The notes under the pieces: generated by a model | The model's input: only the letters and a program-made list of their open reading frames with translations | Database searches by the model: none | What the model was told of the DNA's origin: nothing | Part shown: piece by piece, positions 37,924-50,182 of the stretch | How the letters are laid out: each line of letters starts with the position of its first letter | Numbering within the stretch: position 1 is the stretch's first letter | Program-made: the position numbers and the translations under genes | NCBI RefSeq assembly: GCF_027942865.1 | Contig: NC_134529.1 | Location: 17,660,467-17,724,466, forward strand | DNA: 64,000 bases | Reading direction: 5' to 3' | Source of the DNA: Odontesthes bonariensis | Lineage: Eukaryota > Chordata > Actinopteri > Atheriniformes > Atherinopsidae

Positions 37924-40900
37924 TAGCTGAACATTCTGGCTTTATAAATATACCCCCCGAAAACTTTTTTTTTTTTTTCTCCTTTTTTTAGGAGATCAAG
38001 TGCAGGAAAAAATTCTGGAGTCATGAACCAAAAGATTGCAGTTAGCTCTTTGTGGCTCTTTTATGACAACTTGACTTCTTTGAGGCGTAGAAAAACAATA
38101 TTATCAATCAATCAGGTTCCAATTTTCTTGTACAGCAGTTGACAGACCGGCTTTGTTAGGGTGGAGTCTTGTCACGGACCATTATTTTCAATTTCCTCCA
38201 TAAATTTTTAGACTGAGCCAGAATGTTCAATTTGTTTTGTGTCATATCTGTAGTTTTCTTTTTCTTTTTCACAAAACAAAAGAAGCTGAATGAGAATCCT
38301 TCAAGTGTTTTGGTTTCAGAATTTTCTCTGGGGCTTTCTCCGGAATTTGCTCAGGCACAGAACAAAGTTATTGACTGAGGTGTTTCTGACACCACAACAC
38401 TGGGAACTGTGTTAGAAAATGTTCAAGACATTCTGCTGCTTCAAACTTTCTCTGTGGGAGATTATCGTACACATAAATACAGTTGAATTCACTGCACAGA
38501 TGTTGTCTTTAAGTTACTTGAATGGTGATACTGTCAGATGACCCTATGCTTATAAAATCACAATTTTATCAGAGCACAGAGACAGTCTGGAAATGGGCTG
38601 ATTTTCAATTACAATTTCTGTGTTTAGCCATCTAACAAAAAAAAAATATTTGAATGAAAATGGCTTCATTGGGAATTTGGCTGTATACACTATCACAATA
38701 CTGTTTTTAGAAAAAGACACAAAAACGTTGAACTCTGAAGCATTTCAGAGTGCCTTTGGCTAGTTTGAGTCTAACTGAGCGGATACGTGCAGAAGGAATT
38801 TGGTTCCCAGCTGCATTATCTGGATTGATTAGTCCAGCTTTAGAAGCATGATTTCATATGATTTCAACTGGGCTAACATGTTTACATGCGTTTTAACAGT
38901 CTGGTTTTGGTTGGGCTAACACAATGGTAATGCTTTTTTTTTTCTTGTGCCATGTAAATGTGCTTACAGAGGCACAAATTTTGCATTTAGGTTTTTGTTG
39001 TCATTATTTTCATTTGATTGCCTATTATTCTATCATTAGTACTGATTATCACTTAGAGGATCATATTTCACACATTTTTCTAACTCACAGTTGGACAAGG
39101 CAGAATAATACTTTGAAAAAAACTAACAATATCAATTATTGTCTTGTGACCCACTAAAAGTGTGTGGTGATGTATTCTCTGCAGTTACAAAGCCCTCTGT
39201 TTTATAATTTCCTTGTCTCTTCTTATTTTGACATGTTTTAGAGCCACAACTTTTAGGCAGATGTGTTCCATGTGTAGACATTTGTCCCACACACGTGACA
39301 GAGAAAATAGAAGCCACAGATGAACTGGCGTACGGCATAAAGCTATGACATGGATTACTCATGATGTGCCCTGCAGCTGCATCAAATCATACAGCCAGAC
39401 ATTCCACAAAGTCCCTTTGTTCATTCCTGAGGTGTTTTTTCTAAAGATCAGAGGTCAGAGTCAGCTGTACAGAAGCCTTACAGCTGTTCTTTCAGGGTTT
39501 TTTTTTCCCATTTATGCTGCTGGTATATGTACTGCACAATATTTTTTTCTCTCTCCAGTTTGATTTGGGTCAATTCACACGGCCCATGGTGTGCTTCTTT
39601 TCATCTGCCATTAAGACCCTTCATGAACAGTTTCTAATACATAGAGGAGCTCATGTCTTCCTAAATCCAGCAACTTAACAGTAACAGTAACAACAGCGCT
39701 GATGACCAGATGAACACTTGCAGACACAACTGGTACAGCAGCAGCCAGCAGTGTGTCCTGCAGTAGCAATTAAAATCCTTACTGTCAAAATACAAGATTT
39801 AAAATAGTCGGTAATATTATCATGAGGGTAACTGATCGAACAAAAATGGGGCAAACCATAATTGGGGCTGGAGGAGTTGCAGATGTTAGGCTGATATTAT
39901 TTTTCTGGCCAAATTCTTTCAATTTTGTAGATTTAAGAAAATCCAAATCCTCCTGTTACAAAACTTGAATGTAGCCACAAGATCAGTAATCAAGGCATTA
40001 AGCTTTGCAGATCATTTTAATTTCTATGTTATTGTAAGCTCGTATGGGAACAGAGAGTGTCACAGGAAATAGTGCAAGCAGAGGAAAAACAGATAACTAG
40101 TGCTTCACTCCTACAGACTCACGGTCACGGGTGAGTCATCTGTCTGGAGAATATGCCACTCTATGTTTTCACGCTGACCTTTTGGCAGCACATTTTCTGA
40201 TGCAACCACTCGAATGTCAAAAGCTTGCACCCTCTACACCATCCATTTTTTTTTTCCCCTCATCATATTAACAGCACATTCTGTTTCTCCTAAAGATCTC
40301 ACATCCTTTCCACTTAATCAGTATCACTGCCTCCTGTGATAAATTCAGCTAAACTCAGTTAAATTAACTTTTGAATTGAATCATCAGTCGCTCGTGCCAG
40401 GCATGCGTGTACGTGTGTGTGTGTGTGTGTGTTGCCGAGAGTCCCCTGTTGATTCCAGTGAAATGACTCATTCTCTCTTCCTCACAGTCTTGACTGGCAG
40501 TCAATCACACACTCATCCAAACTGCTGTGATAACGTGACTCCCCGGACCCTTGAGCAACTCCATCCTGATATTAAAAGCAGTAATTAGATTCAGATATTT
40601 TGATTGTCTCATGTTCCTCATTGATTTGATCGCCAATTCTTTATGGCAAAATTTGCCAAAACTATAATGCTTTCCTCTGTTCGGAGTCTCAACGAAGAGC
40701 TCTTGCTCTCATCACCTCCTTGAGGGTCTTTGGAGTAACAGAGAGAGGGAATTGCTGACCTTCCAGAGAGGCATTTAAACAGGATTATCCAGCCAGCATG
40801 ATATCTATAAAGCAGGATTAACTAACATGTCGCTTGACTTCCCAATGATTCTCAAATTAAGCAGATACAGCTCTCCAAGTGTTTGACAGCTAAAAGATGT

Positions 40901-41249
40901 CTTACTATACGCCATTTGGCTCAGTGAGGTCTTCAAATAACTTCCAAGGTGAGAGTTGATCATGATTTCACATCATTTCACTCATGCTGCACAATATAAC
41001 CAGAGATAGAGTATCTGTTGTTTAAGTGATGCTCCACTCAGAAGTGTTGTTTTCTGTTGCTTCATTTGAATGTTTGTCCTTCATTGAGCAGAGAGAGGTG
41101 CATGCAGCTTTTTTACACAAGAAACTCTATGTATTCATTAAGATTATCACTTCAAAACTTTCATTATGCAATGTAGCCTATGTGTAAGATGATTTGTGAC
41201 ATGACAACTGAATGCTAGCATGCCACTTACTCATGAGATCTGGGAATAA
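37924..41249. other. Non-coding stretch
   Basis: No exon or clear transposon seen. A short GT microsatellite lies near 40411-40432. Confidence 0.5.
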
Positions 41250-42118
41250 GACAAAAAAACAAGAATAAGAAAACCTAACAAACATATCAAATGTTGAAAA
41301 TGAGATTTAACTATTTAATTGAAAATATTAGCTATGCTTGAATTTAATGGCAAGAACACCTCTAAAAACAAGTGTGGACCATGTTTACCTCTGTGTAGCA
41401 CCCAAACAATCTGTAAACTCCTGGGAACTTATGAGACAACTGCTCGACAGTCCTTTGTTGTATTTTTGGTTTCATGACACGCCAGATGTTTTCAGTTGGT
41501 GAAAGGTCTGGACTGCAGGCAGGTCAGTTCAGCACCCAGACTCTTCTACTATGGAGCCATGCTGTTGTTATTATTAGTATTTTACCCTGCATTTGTGGAT
41601 CGCCCAATGAAAATCACAAGCATTCAATATCGATTTTTGCCAGTGTCCCTTGCACACAGAGCGGTCTGTCGATTCTCTGAATCTTTTGATGATATTACGG
41701 GCAGTATTGAAGGTGATAGAATATTCAAAGTCTCTGTGATTGCATGTTGAGGAACATAATTCTTTGGGCCACAATTAATAGAGAGAATTTTTTGCAGATT
41801 GCTGAATCTCTGCCCAGCTTTACCTTTGAGAGACTCTGCCTCTCTAAGGTGCTCTTGTTATGCCAATCACGTTATTAATCCGTTGGATTTACCTAATAAG
41901 ATCCAATATGTTTATCCAGCTGTTTCTTTGTAGTTCCACTTATTTTTCCAACCTTCTGTTCCCCAATCACATCTGTTTTAGACGTTTTGCTGCAAATCAA
42001 ATTCAAGACAAGCCAATATATTTAAATGAAATGAGGTTGTACAACCAAAAGTTTAAAACACAGCAAAGAGTTAAAACACTTATTGGACTCAAAAATATTT
42101 TGAATAAAACAGAATAAT
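41250..42118 (-). mobile_element. Degenerate Tc1-type transposon, same family as 26278-26917
   Basis: On the plus strand 41499-41540 reads gtgaaaggtctggactgcag followed by gcaggtcagttcagcacc, the reverse complement of the Tc1 segment coding for the DWPACSPDLSPIEN block. Around 41650-41850 the reversed N-terminal transposase (gagagactctgcctctctaa) and the 5' non-coding arm are recognisable. The middle of the gene is deleted and the frame is broken. Orientation is opposite to the copy at 26278-26917. Ends are approximate. Confidence 0.8.
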
Positions 42119-42369
42119 ATTGTTTGGTGACATTATTGCACTTAGGATAAGAACATTCAGGACCAGGGAAAGAAATTTTTTCTTTATTCTGGCTGTTCAA
42201 CTTTTCATACTTCTGCACCATCCTCCAGCAGCAATAATGGGCAACAGTCAAAGAGAGCCAAGAGCTGCCACATCCATGGCTGACATTACCTAAGTTGCCA
42301 GAGCACATACACTAAAAATGGTCTTTCGAAGCATTCAAAGCCATGTTCAGGTACAGAGGCACTGTTGCC

Positions 42370-42877
42370 TAGCCTGGGAATTCCCATGCAGCTTTGCGCG
42401 CGATTTCATTCACACTGCAAAGGCAGCCTGGAAACCACCGCCCTTATTCTTGCCTGAGTTAGGGAACCAATCACAGAACGGGGGGGGGGGCAGCAAGACG
42501 ATGACGACGTCTAAGCTTGTAGAGTGTTAATCCAACATGGCAGCGGATACAACGTTACCGTTCGATGCAGCCTTAGAAAGTGTTTTAAGTAGCTTAGAAT
42601 GCAAGTTTACTTTTAAAAAAGAGCAATGTTTGGCGTTGAAAGATTTCTTCCTCGTCGAATTTCTGTCGCTCTACGTACGTCATCTGGTATAAGTGATACA
42701 ATTGGCTATGAATCGCGCGCAAAGCAGCATGGGAAGAACCAGACGCCATTTGATAGACATCCGTAGCGCACAATAAACGGCTCTAGACATTCGTAAACCA
42801 CGCCTCAAATACGAGAAAACGCACACCTAGTTCCCAGACCACCATCTCATCGAGATGTGGACGCGTCAGCCAGGCTA
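42370..42877. mobile_element. Short TIR element (hAT- or Mutator-like MITE)
   Basis: The ends are tagcctgg and ccaggcta, an exact 8-bp inverted repeat, flanked by a perfect 9-bp direct repeat actgttgcc (42361-42369 and 42878-42886). The interior is richer in G, C and CpG than the surroundings and contains a G10 run at 42481-42490. It has no transposase. A 9-bp duplication would suit a Mutator-type element; 8 bp plus a chance base would suit hAT. Confidence 0.7.
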
Positions 42878-42886
42878 ACTGTTGCC

Positions 42887-44567
42887 CTGAATTTAGTAAA
42901 ACATGACCTTATAAAGTGTTAAAAAAAAATTAAAAGTACATGCCTGTCAAGTACCCCTCCCGGTTTGTGCTGCCCTTGAACCAGTAGCCAACATCGACTA
43001 CAAGGTCATCCAGACCAAATTTGGACGCTTGCGAAATTAAGAATCAGACTGTAAACATTGAGTTACTGCACCTAATAGTGGCCAGTGACTGTATAATGAA
43101 TATATGTGATGAATGGCAGTGGTCCCAGCATTGAGCCCTTGGACAGTCCTACATTGATAGGTCTAAATAACTTTTAACATTGTAGGATTCACTGTGTCAC
43201 AAGCTTCATATGAACCTAGAAAAAGGGCTGCAAAGTGCTTTGTTCTGTGCATCTGGAATGCATTTATTGACAGCTTACCCAACCCACTGAGGATTTGTGG
43301 AAAATTGTAATTTTCCAACATTTTCTATCAAAAAATGAAGGGTACATATACACTAAAATGGCCACAATTTTTTTTCACAATGTTTCCGGCAGAGCAGACC
43401 CTCTGATTATTGCTTCTTAGGGTCAAAGTGAACATAAAAAACACATATGACAGACCACGTCAGGTTCAACCCATTTTATTGAGATTTTGAGTCTTTGGCT
43501 CCCTGACTATTAAAGGGCTTTATGTGTGAACGCAAACTCAAATTGATTCAACCAGACATAAACCAGGTGCTGGCGCTGGTGTTGCCAGAGTTGAACCGGA
43601 GAACCACTGAAAAAACTGTTTTCCCACAGGTCAGGCCAACAATCACAGAGGCACGTCATTATGCCACAGTAAACTTTTGTTCCAACACTGTTTTTTTTTT
43701 AGCCTGTCTCTAGTTTTTTTTTTCTGTACTTTACTATTGAACCAGAATGCAGGGAGATATGTCTCCTCCAGCAATCACAGCATTTTTTTTCATTTTTCCT
43801 GCCACTCAAACTTTTAATATTGCCAGTTTGCATTTTAAAATGCAGCTGCAAATAGCAGTCAGTGTTTGCTTTGTTAGTTTTTTTTTTCTTCTTAAATCTG
43901 GCAGTCATAAAGACTTTTTTGGTCACAATAATCCCACCACCAGAGCAGGTAAGTGTATAGAGAACTCACATAAGAAAAGCTTTTTCAGAGGAAAAAATAA
44001 AACAAACCATACATTATATAGAAGATCATCTAAGGTCCCCGCGTTATTCATTATTCATTTATATGTTTATATCATTCTCCTTTGGTAATGAATAAAGTAT
44101 TACCGAAATGAACTGCATTGATTGTGTAGATTGGAGCTCTACATCAAATTTAATAGCACTACACATCCCCATTGGCCCTTTACAGATTATTTGACCCATC
44201 TTTAAAGGAATGAATATTCACACCATGTCGTCTTTGCTTACTGTTTCACTGGCCATAATGAAGAGAAAGCAGACTGCCCTCTAAAGTCATCATTTCAACC
44301 TTGGCATTAATTACAATACGCTCTAACCTCCAAGCTGAACTAATGAATACATAAAACAGGCTCCACTAAAACCTTATCTTGCCCAGTGCTATCACAGTAT
44401 GACGTGGACCTAGTCGCCAGTCTGTATTATGTTAAACTTGCCTGTTCTTTAAATAACAAACAAAACGTCATTGAATAAGGATGTAAATAAAAATAGAAAG
44501 CGTGTCGCGCTGTCAGCTTGAATGGTCTCATCTGGTGTTAGTGAGGTCTAAGCACAGCTCAGTTCTT
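42887..44567. other. Non-coding stretch
   Basis: No exon or clear transposon seen. Confidence 0.45.
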
Positions 44568-44569
44568 AC

Positions 44570-45260
44570 CTTTACAAAAGCCAAGTTTTCACTGTCACTA
44601 TGCCATCAGGCATGCAGAGAGATTAGGCTGTAACCTGGGGGGAAGTCAAAAGCCATATTTCACTTTGAAGGCTACTTCCAGTGAGATGCCATGCCGGGGT
44701 AAATTAAAAGGAAAGTTCCGCTCCTGTACAGGGTTTTGAAACGGCACCAGTCTTTAGCCGCATCCGTGTTCCTTAATATAGACGACGAACTGTCATTTTG
44801 ACAGTTTTCTGAGTCAAACTGGAGCTTTAGTGCTTCAAAGTGTCTTTTTTTATGACTTAACTCAGCGCGGAACACGTTTTACGCCTTCTGGAGAGGTACA
44901 ATGCGTGCGCACAACATACCGAGTGCGAATTATGGCTAAAAGGAAAATCCCTTTTAGCCTCTTTAAAGTCCCAAACGTTCGTGTTGTGATTCCCAAGCAG
45001 AGAAACAGTCCTTGATTTATTAGGAGGATGTGATGTCCCCGCTGGCTGGCTCACAGTAGCGCGTAAAACTCGCTATCCTGGCGTTCACCACCAAAAACTT
45101 GATTTCACGTCCAAGCAGACAAAAGAATCTCAACATGTGTTTAAGAAATGTTAACAACAAGCTGTCTTATTTCAAGAAAATCGATGTGCCGGCGAGTAAA
45201 GCTGATTTTAGTCCGCTGAGTCGGAGAGAGAAGCGGCAGCTCCATGCAGTTCTTCTACAA
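44570..45260 (-). promoter_or_regulatory. tmem200a: CpG-dense segment, candidate distal first exon/promoter of tmem200a
   Basis: CpG is frequent from about 44710 to 45275 (for example around 44760, 44870-44935, 45058-45095 and 45185-45240), unlike the surrounding AT-rich DNA and without transposon ends. At 44570 the minus strand reads aaag|gtaaga, a near-perfect splice donor. tmem200a on the same strand begins with an exon that has an acceptor just before the ATG (30262-30268), so it needs an upstream 5' exon. Linking the two across a 14-kb intron is inference. Confidence 0.35.
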
Positions 45261-45280
45261 GCGTCTCGACACTCGTGGGA

Positions 45281-45418
<138 letters not shown>

Positions 45419-46009
45419 GATGGGGTTGTATTATTTCTATGCACGTTCTGGGGGTTGTGAAATCGCATGTGTGTGTGTTTTAAGTGTAATTACGAGGGGG
45501 AACAAGGCAATATGCTGGTAGGGCGCAGTCTGGTTGAAAGAAAAGCAAAGGAAAGTCTTGATCAGCAGAAATTAGGTCTGATCAACTTGTGGCGTTAATA
45601 TGGATTAAAATTATGATGACTCTTTAGCAAAGTAGGGGGAATTTTAAATACTTGTAGCCACAAATGTAGCGTGGTAAATTCGGTTTTAATGTTTGGATGT
45701 GACATTGCCTGTTTTCTGCCGTGCTACATAAATGCCAGACATGCAGGAGTTCGAACCAAACCAGTTTTTTTTTTGTTCAATTTAAGTTTTGTTCTATTTA
45801 ACCACACACACACACACAGAGAGACATACACACACTCACGCGCGAACGAGGGGGCAGCAAAAACGTTGCAGATGTTGGCATGCGTGTCGTTCTGTGTTTA
45901 CATGCTGGAAGTGAATCAAAGAAAATACATCAGCTTTGGGCGAGGTGAAGAGAATGTGAGACAGACATTTGGACACGTTTTTCAAATGGTAAGCTAGAAG
46001 AGTGCAATA

Positions 46010-47094
46010 CTGTGAAAAAGTCTCCACCCGCCCCTAATTTCTTTATCTAATTCCAGGAAAAATTGGAAATGCAGCGATTTATTGAAACCTGTGCAAACAT
46101 AACATGGCAAAGAGAGACTGTATAGTGCTAACAAGCTTGAAAGTCAATAGTTGGTGTGACCGCCTTTCTTCTTTAACACAGTCTGAACCATCTTAGTGAA
46201 GCTTTCTTTCAGGAATAGTTCTACAGGCTTCCTGAAGCATATCCCAAAGCTCTTCTTTGGAAGTTGGCTGCCTTTTGTTCCGCTCACTGTGAAGATGATC
46301 CCATGCACACAGCTTCAATGATGTTGAAGTCCGGGCTCTGGGGAGGATTCATCCCTCCATAAGACCTGTTGCCACTGATTTTCAGTCCATTTCCTGTGTC
46401 ATTTGGCATACCTCAGCCTTTTCTCCCTGTTTCCCTTTTCCCATTTCTGATGAGCCTTCAGTAGATGGATCAACTGAAGGGTCAGATGCATCTCTCAGGT
46501 CGTGTGTTAGGTCTTTGCTGGATTTTGTCCCATTTCTTAGGAAATCACTTTCAGATACTGCTCATCTGCTAGATGTAGTTGTTTTTCTTTTTTTTTTTTT
46601 TAGACCTGACACTTTTTTGTCCTCCAGTTGTCCAGTTTCCTCAAAATTTTTATGGACACACTGAAGCGCATACTGAAATATGACAGGTTTTCATCTAATA
46701 GCTCTTTGGAAATCCTTGTTGGAGCAAAGATACTATTTTGATGTCTTTGGGATTTTTGTAGGAGCAGCTGGAGAAGTGGAGACAAATTAAGTGTCTCTGT
46801 GGAAGATTGCTGCTCACAAAGTACTGTTCAAAATTGGTTCTGTCCAGAGTTGACGGTTATGTGAAGACACATTTCTAATCCTTTTACGAAATAAAATAAT
46901 TCATCTGAAAATGGTCAGGTTCAAGGACTGGACTGAAAAAGAGTGAAAAAGCAGCTGACGTCCAAAGAGAAACTTTCAAAGACCTTCAGACAGTCTGGAG
47001 AGCCTTTCGTCAAGACCACTTTAAAAGATTATAAGAAAATTTGGCCCCTTGGAAGAAAAGTATAAAGAAATGAGGAGTGGCTCATTTTTCAGAG
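46010..47094 (-). mobile_element. Tc1/mariner-like transposon, decayed
   Basis: The left end reads ctgtgaaaaagtct and the reversed right end ctctgaaaaatgag, each flanked by TA (46008-46009 and 47095-47096), the Tc1/mariner target duplication. Internal text such as 'gttggtgtgaccgcc' near 46150 and 'atgttgaagtccgggctctgggg' near 46320 is the reversed Tc1-type arm and transposase. The frame is broken throughout. The solitary end at 130-290 looks related. Confidence 0.72.
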
Positions 47095-47096
47095 TA

Positions 47097-48765
47097 CTGC
47101 ACATATGTGTGTGTGAGGCAGAGACAGAATATTTGTTGACATGGCTCAGAGTGGGTTTGCCCAAGGGCAGCTGAACATGCACAAAGACTTAAAATACAAT
47201 GATTTCACTCTTGGACACAGCCATTAGAATGTTCAGTTTGTCAATAAATGCCATCCTCGTCCTTAAACGTGACCTTGACACGTCTGACCTTTACGTCGTC
47301 TTTAAATCTAATTATAATACCGTCCTTGCACCTCACACACATAGCCTCCTTCTAAAAAACAGTCTGCGGGATTCTTGAAATATTTGAAGCTCTTTTGATT
47401 TTGTGAGGACTTCTGAAGCCTCTTGAAGATTTTCATCTGGACACACTGACTGCGACAGCATCAGCAGCTAGTCGACATTCATCTTGAAGTCACATCCCTG
47501 TTGCAGTGGTCAGTCTGTTTCTGTATTTACATTCCATGAAGGATCGAAATGAAAACATACTGCAGAGGGGCAGCAAGGAACAGAACAAGAGGAGGACACA
47601 GAGAGTGTGGGAGAAAGAGGAGAGCAAAAACAAAGCCTTACATTGTTAACTGATGCATTTCTTGTTTACGAGCCTGCATGGGATTGTGAGATTCGCTAAA
47701 TGTGTTGACATTTTGTGTAATGCTTATTGTAAGCAGCTGTGGACAAGAGTCTGTGGTTAAATAATTGAAGTGAAAGTGTAATTAGTGTTGAGGGGGTAGG
47801 GGATTTGGAAAGAGAAGGGGGTGGGGGGCATTTGGGAGGTGCAGGTGAAGAAGTAGGAGTAGGGAAAAGGTGGTGTGGAAAGTGTTCTTGTTTGAGCTTT
47901 TGTTATCCTTTGAAATGAGAATGACTGAAAGGCACTTGGAGCTGTCGGAGCTAAAAGAGGATTTTGTAGGGATTTAAATCAAGCGGTTGGAAAATTGAGA
48001 AGAAGAGAGGGGAGCATGCAAACAAATGGCTTTGGGCTATCTCTAACGATTGTTTGTATTGAATAAATATTTGTGCTTTATTTCTGATTTTCTTTCTCTT
48101 ATTTATGCAGTTTCCATCCTCTCTTTTCTCATCGCTGCTGTTTACCTCCAACAAATTACGAAATATTGCATTGTGTTTGTGTGACATCCAATACACACAC
48201 ACAGAATGGTAATTACAGCCCTCTGTGCTCCTACAACATGCATTGTTGACATGCAGGTCAATGAGCCTCAGGGGTATCTCTCCCTCTCACGGTGTTTTGA
48301 AGTGATTTTTTTTTTTCTTTTAAAGAACAGCTGAGGCCAGCATGCATACAGTATGTTTATCTCTCTGCCTGGCAGGGTGCAACACAGGTTGTTTAAACTC
48401 ACTCATGTGCTGTAAACACTCCCTCTGGCTACAAGAGCGTACTGTTCAATTGTTTCTATATCAGCCCTATTTATCATAGTACTGTCATATCAAGTCTGGA
48501 ACCGGTAACATGCTTCAGACTTATCTCTTCAGTAAGAAGATACTACAGCTGTCTCATTTGTTATGACTGGATTAACAAAAGCAGGCCTCCAGATTTACAA
48601 TATGTTTTTCCTCCCCACTGTGCTCCTTGTGAATTAAGTGTCAGTGTGAGCTAAATAATTCATAGGGGGTCTTGCGATGTATCCTAAATGCCTTTAAGCT
48701 CCAGGTTTGTCATTTCAACCGAAACAGCATCCATATGTAATTGGTTTTAGTTGGGCTCACGTAAC
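47097..48765. other. Non-coding stretch
   Basis: No exon or clear transposon seen; A/G-rich near 47560-47640 and 47790-47880. Confidence 0.45.
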
Positions 48766-48769
48766 TTAA

Positions 48770-50178
48770 AGGATAACTGCGGTATTTTCAACATTAAGAC
48801 TAAGGCTACACGAAAACGAAACAAGTTTTTTTTTAAAAACGGGTACGAAAATTATTGCGACCACACAGGAAAGCTTCTGTAAAGAATCAGGTCCAGATGG
48901 AAATGATGAAAACGATGAAAACGATGAAAACGCTGAAAACGATGCAGTACACACGCCACACCAATATGTGCGCTGTAAGCCACCCCCACCGGTTACACCA
49001 GAACAATAGAAGAAGCAATGCGCATGCGTGTACGCCCCTACTTCTACCAGCGCATCACCTGTAAATGTTCCTTCAACAACGCCACTGTAGTTAGCAGTGT
49101 CTGCAGCAGTGCTACTATCAATGTTGTGGGGTCCATGATGATCGCTGTCTGTCCTTGTTGTGTGGTCTTCTTCTTCCGGATTTTGAATGGAAGCCGCTTT
49201 TTGTTCTGGTCACTGACGTATGTGTATACGTCACTGGTGTTGGCCATGTGGCTGTGACGCAGATGTAAACGAATCCGTTTTGGCTGTAACAATGGAAACG
49301 AAACGACGCCGTTCTCAGATCTTCTCACTCTGGAACCCGTTCTCCAAAACTGTCGTTTTGGGGTTGTGGGAACGCCGGCTCCGTGTGGCCGCGACAGCCA
49401 AACAATAAGCAAAAGTATCGTTTACAGTGAAAAACGTTTCCGTGTAGCCGTAGCCTAAGCCTCTTTTCTGAGTCGTCTGCAATTTTTTAGAACTCCCCTC
49501 ACCGCTTTTTTGATGTTTACTGCTGTCTCCGGTATTTGCCTAATTTTGATTCATCTCAACCTGCTTCAGAACGGCAAGTCATGCGCATGTCCAAAAAGGT
49601 CCGTAAAAGCACAATAAACGTCCGTTTTCAAAATAATCAACTCACCGGAGTGGTTACTGATGTGCACTGGTAATGCATATCAAATTTCGTTGCGAAAAGT
49701 TGCTTCTGTCGTGTTTAATTTGATATTTTGTAAATCCCACTGAGTTCTATTGAAGACTGGATGTTCGTTGATATTACTCCGCTATCAAGTGGTGTGGAGT
49801 ATAGCAAGTCAGATTCAACTGCTGAGCGGAAGTTTAACCACGGCTGTGAGGTGGCTAAGAAAATAATTTGAGCATGAACGAGCTGCCAAATAAAACATGA
49901 CAGAAGCAACTTTTCGCAACGAAATTTGATATGGATTACCAGTGCACACCAGTAACCACTCCGGTGAGTTGATGATTTTGAAAACGGACGTTTATGGTGC
50001 TTTTACGGACCTTTTTGGACATGCACATGACTTGCCATTCTGAAGCAGGTTGAGATGAATCAAAATTAGGCAAATACCGGAGACAGCAGTAAACATCAAA
50101 AAAGCAGTGAGGGGGGTTCTAAAACATTGCAGACGACTCAGAAAAGAGGCTTAATGTTGAAAATACCGCAGTTATCCT
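48770..50178. mobile_element. Kolobok/T2-like foldback MITE, interrupted by a second element
   Basis: TTAA at 48766-48769 and 50179-50182 flanks ends that read aggataactgcggtatttt inward from both sides. Adding the TTAA gives TTAAAGGR, the terminal signature of Kolobok/T2 elements. After the inner insertion (48798-49455) is set aside, the left arm resumes at 49459 and pairs with the right arm (about 49885-50178) as an inverted repeat close to 290 bp long. Only a 150-200 bp loop remains between them. There is no transposase. Confidence 0.82.
48798..49455. mobile_element. PIF/Harbinger-like MITE nested in the Kolobok-like element
   Basis: The left end is gactaaggctacacgaaaacg and the reversed right end ggctacggctacacggaaacg, aligned over about 21 bp. 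A TAA duplication (48795-48797 and 49456-49458) is typical of Harbinger elements. Removing the insertion and one TAA restores the outer inverted repeat exactly (cattaagcctcttttctg matches the right arm). A 9-bp unit, gatgaaaac, is repeated about four times at 48905-48942. Open frames on both strands show no transposase motif. Confidence 0.85.
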
Positions 50179-50182
50179 TTAA

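Noticed and set aside
49044..49412. Minus-strand frame of 122 codons inside the Harbinger-like MITE
   Set aside because: No DDE or Myb-like motif; the open frame runs through non-coding MITE sequence.
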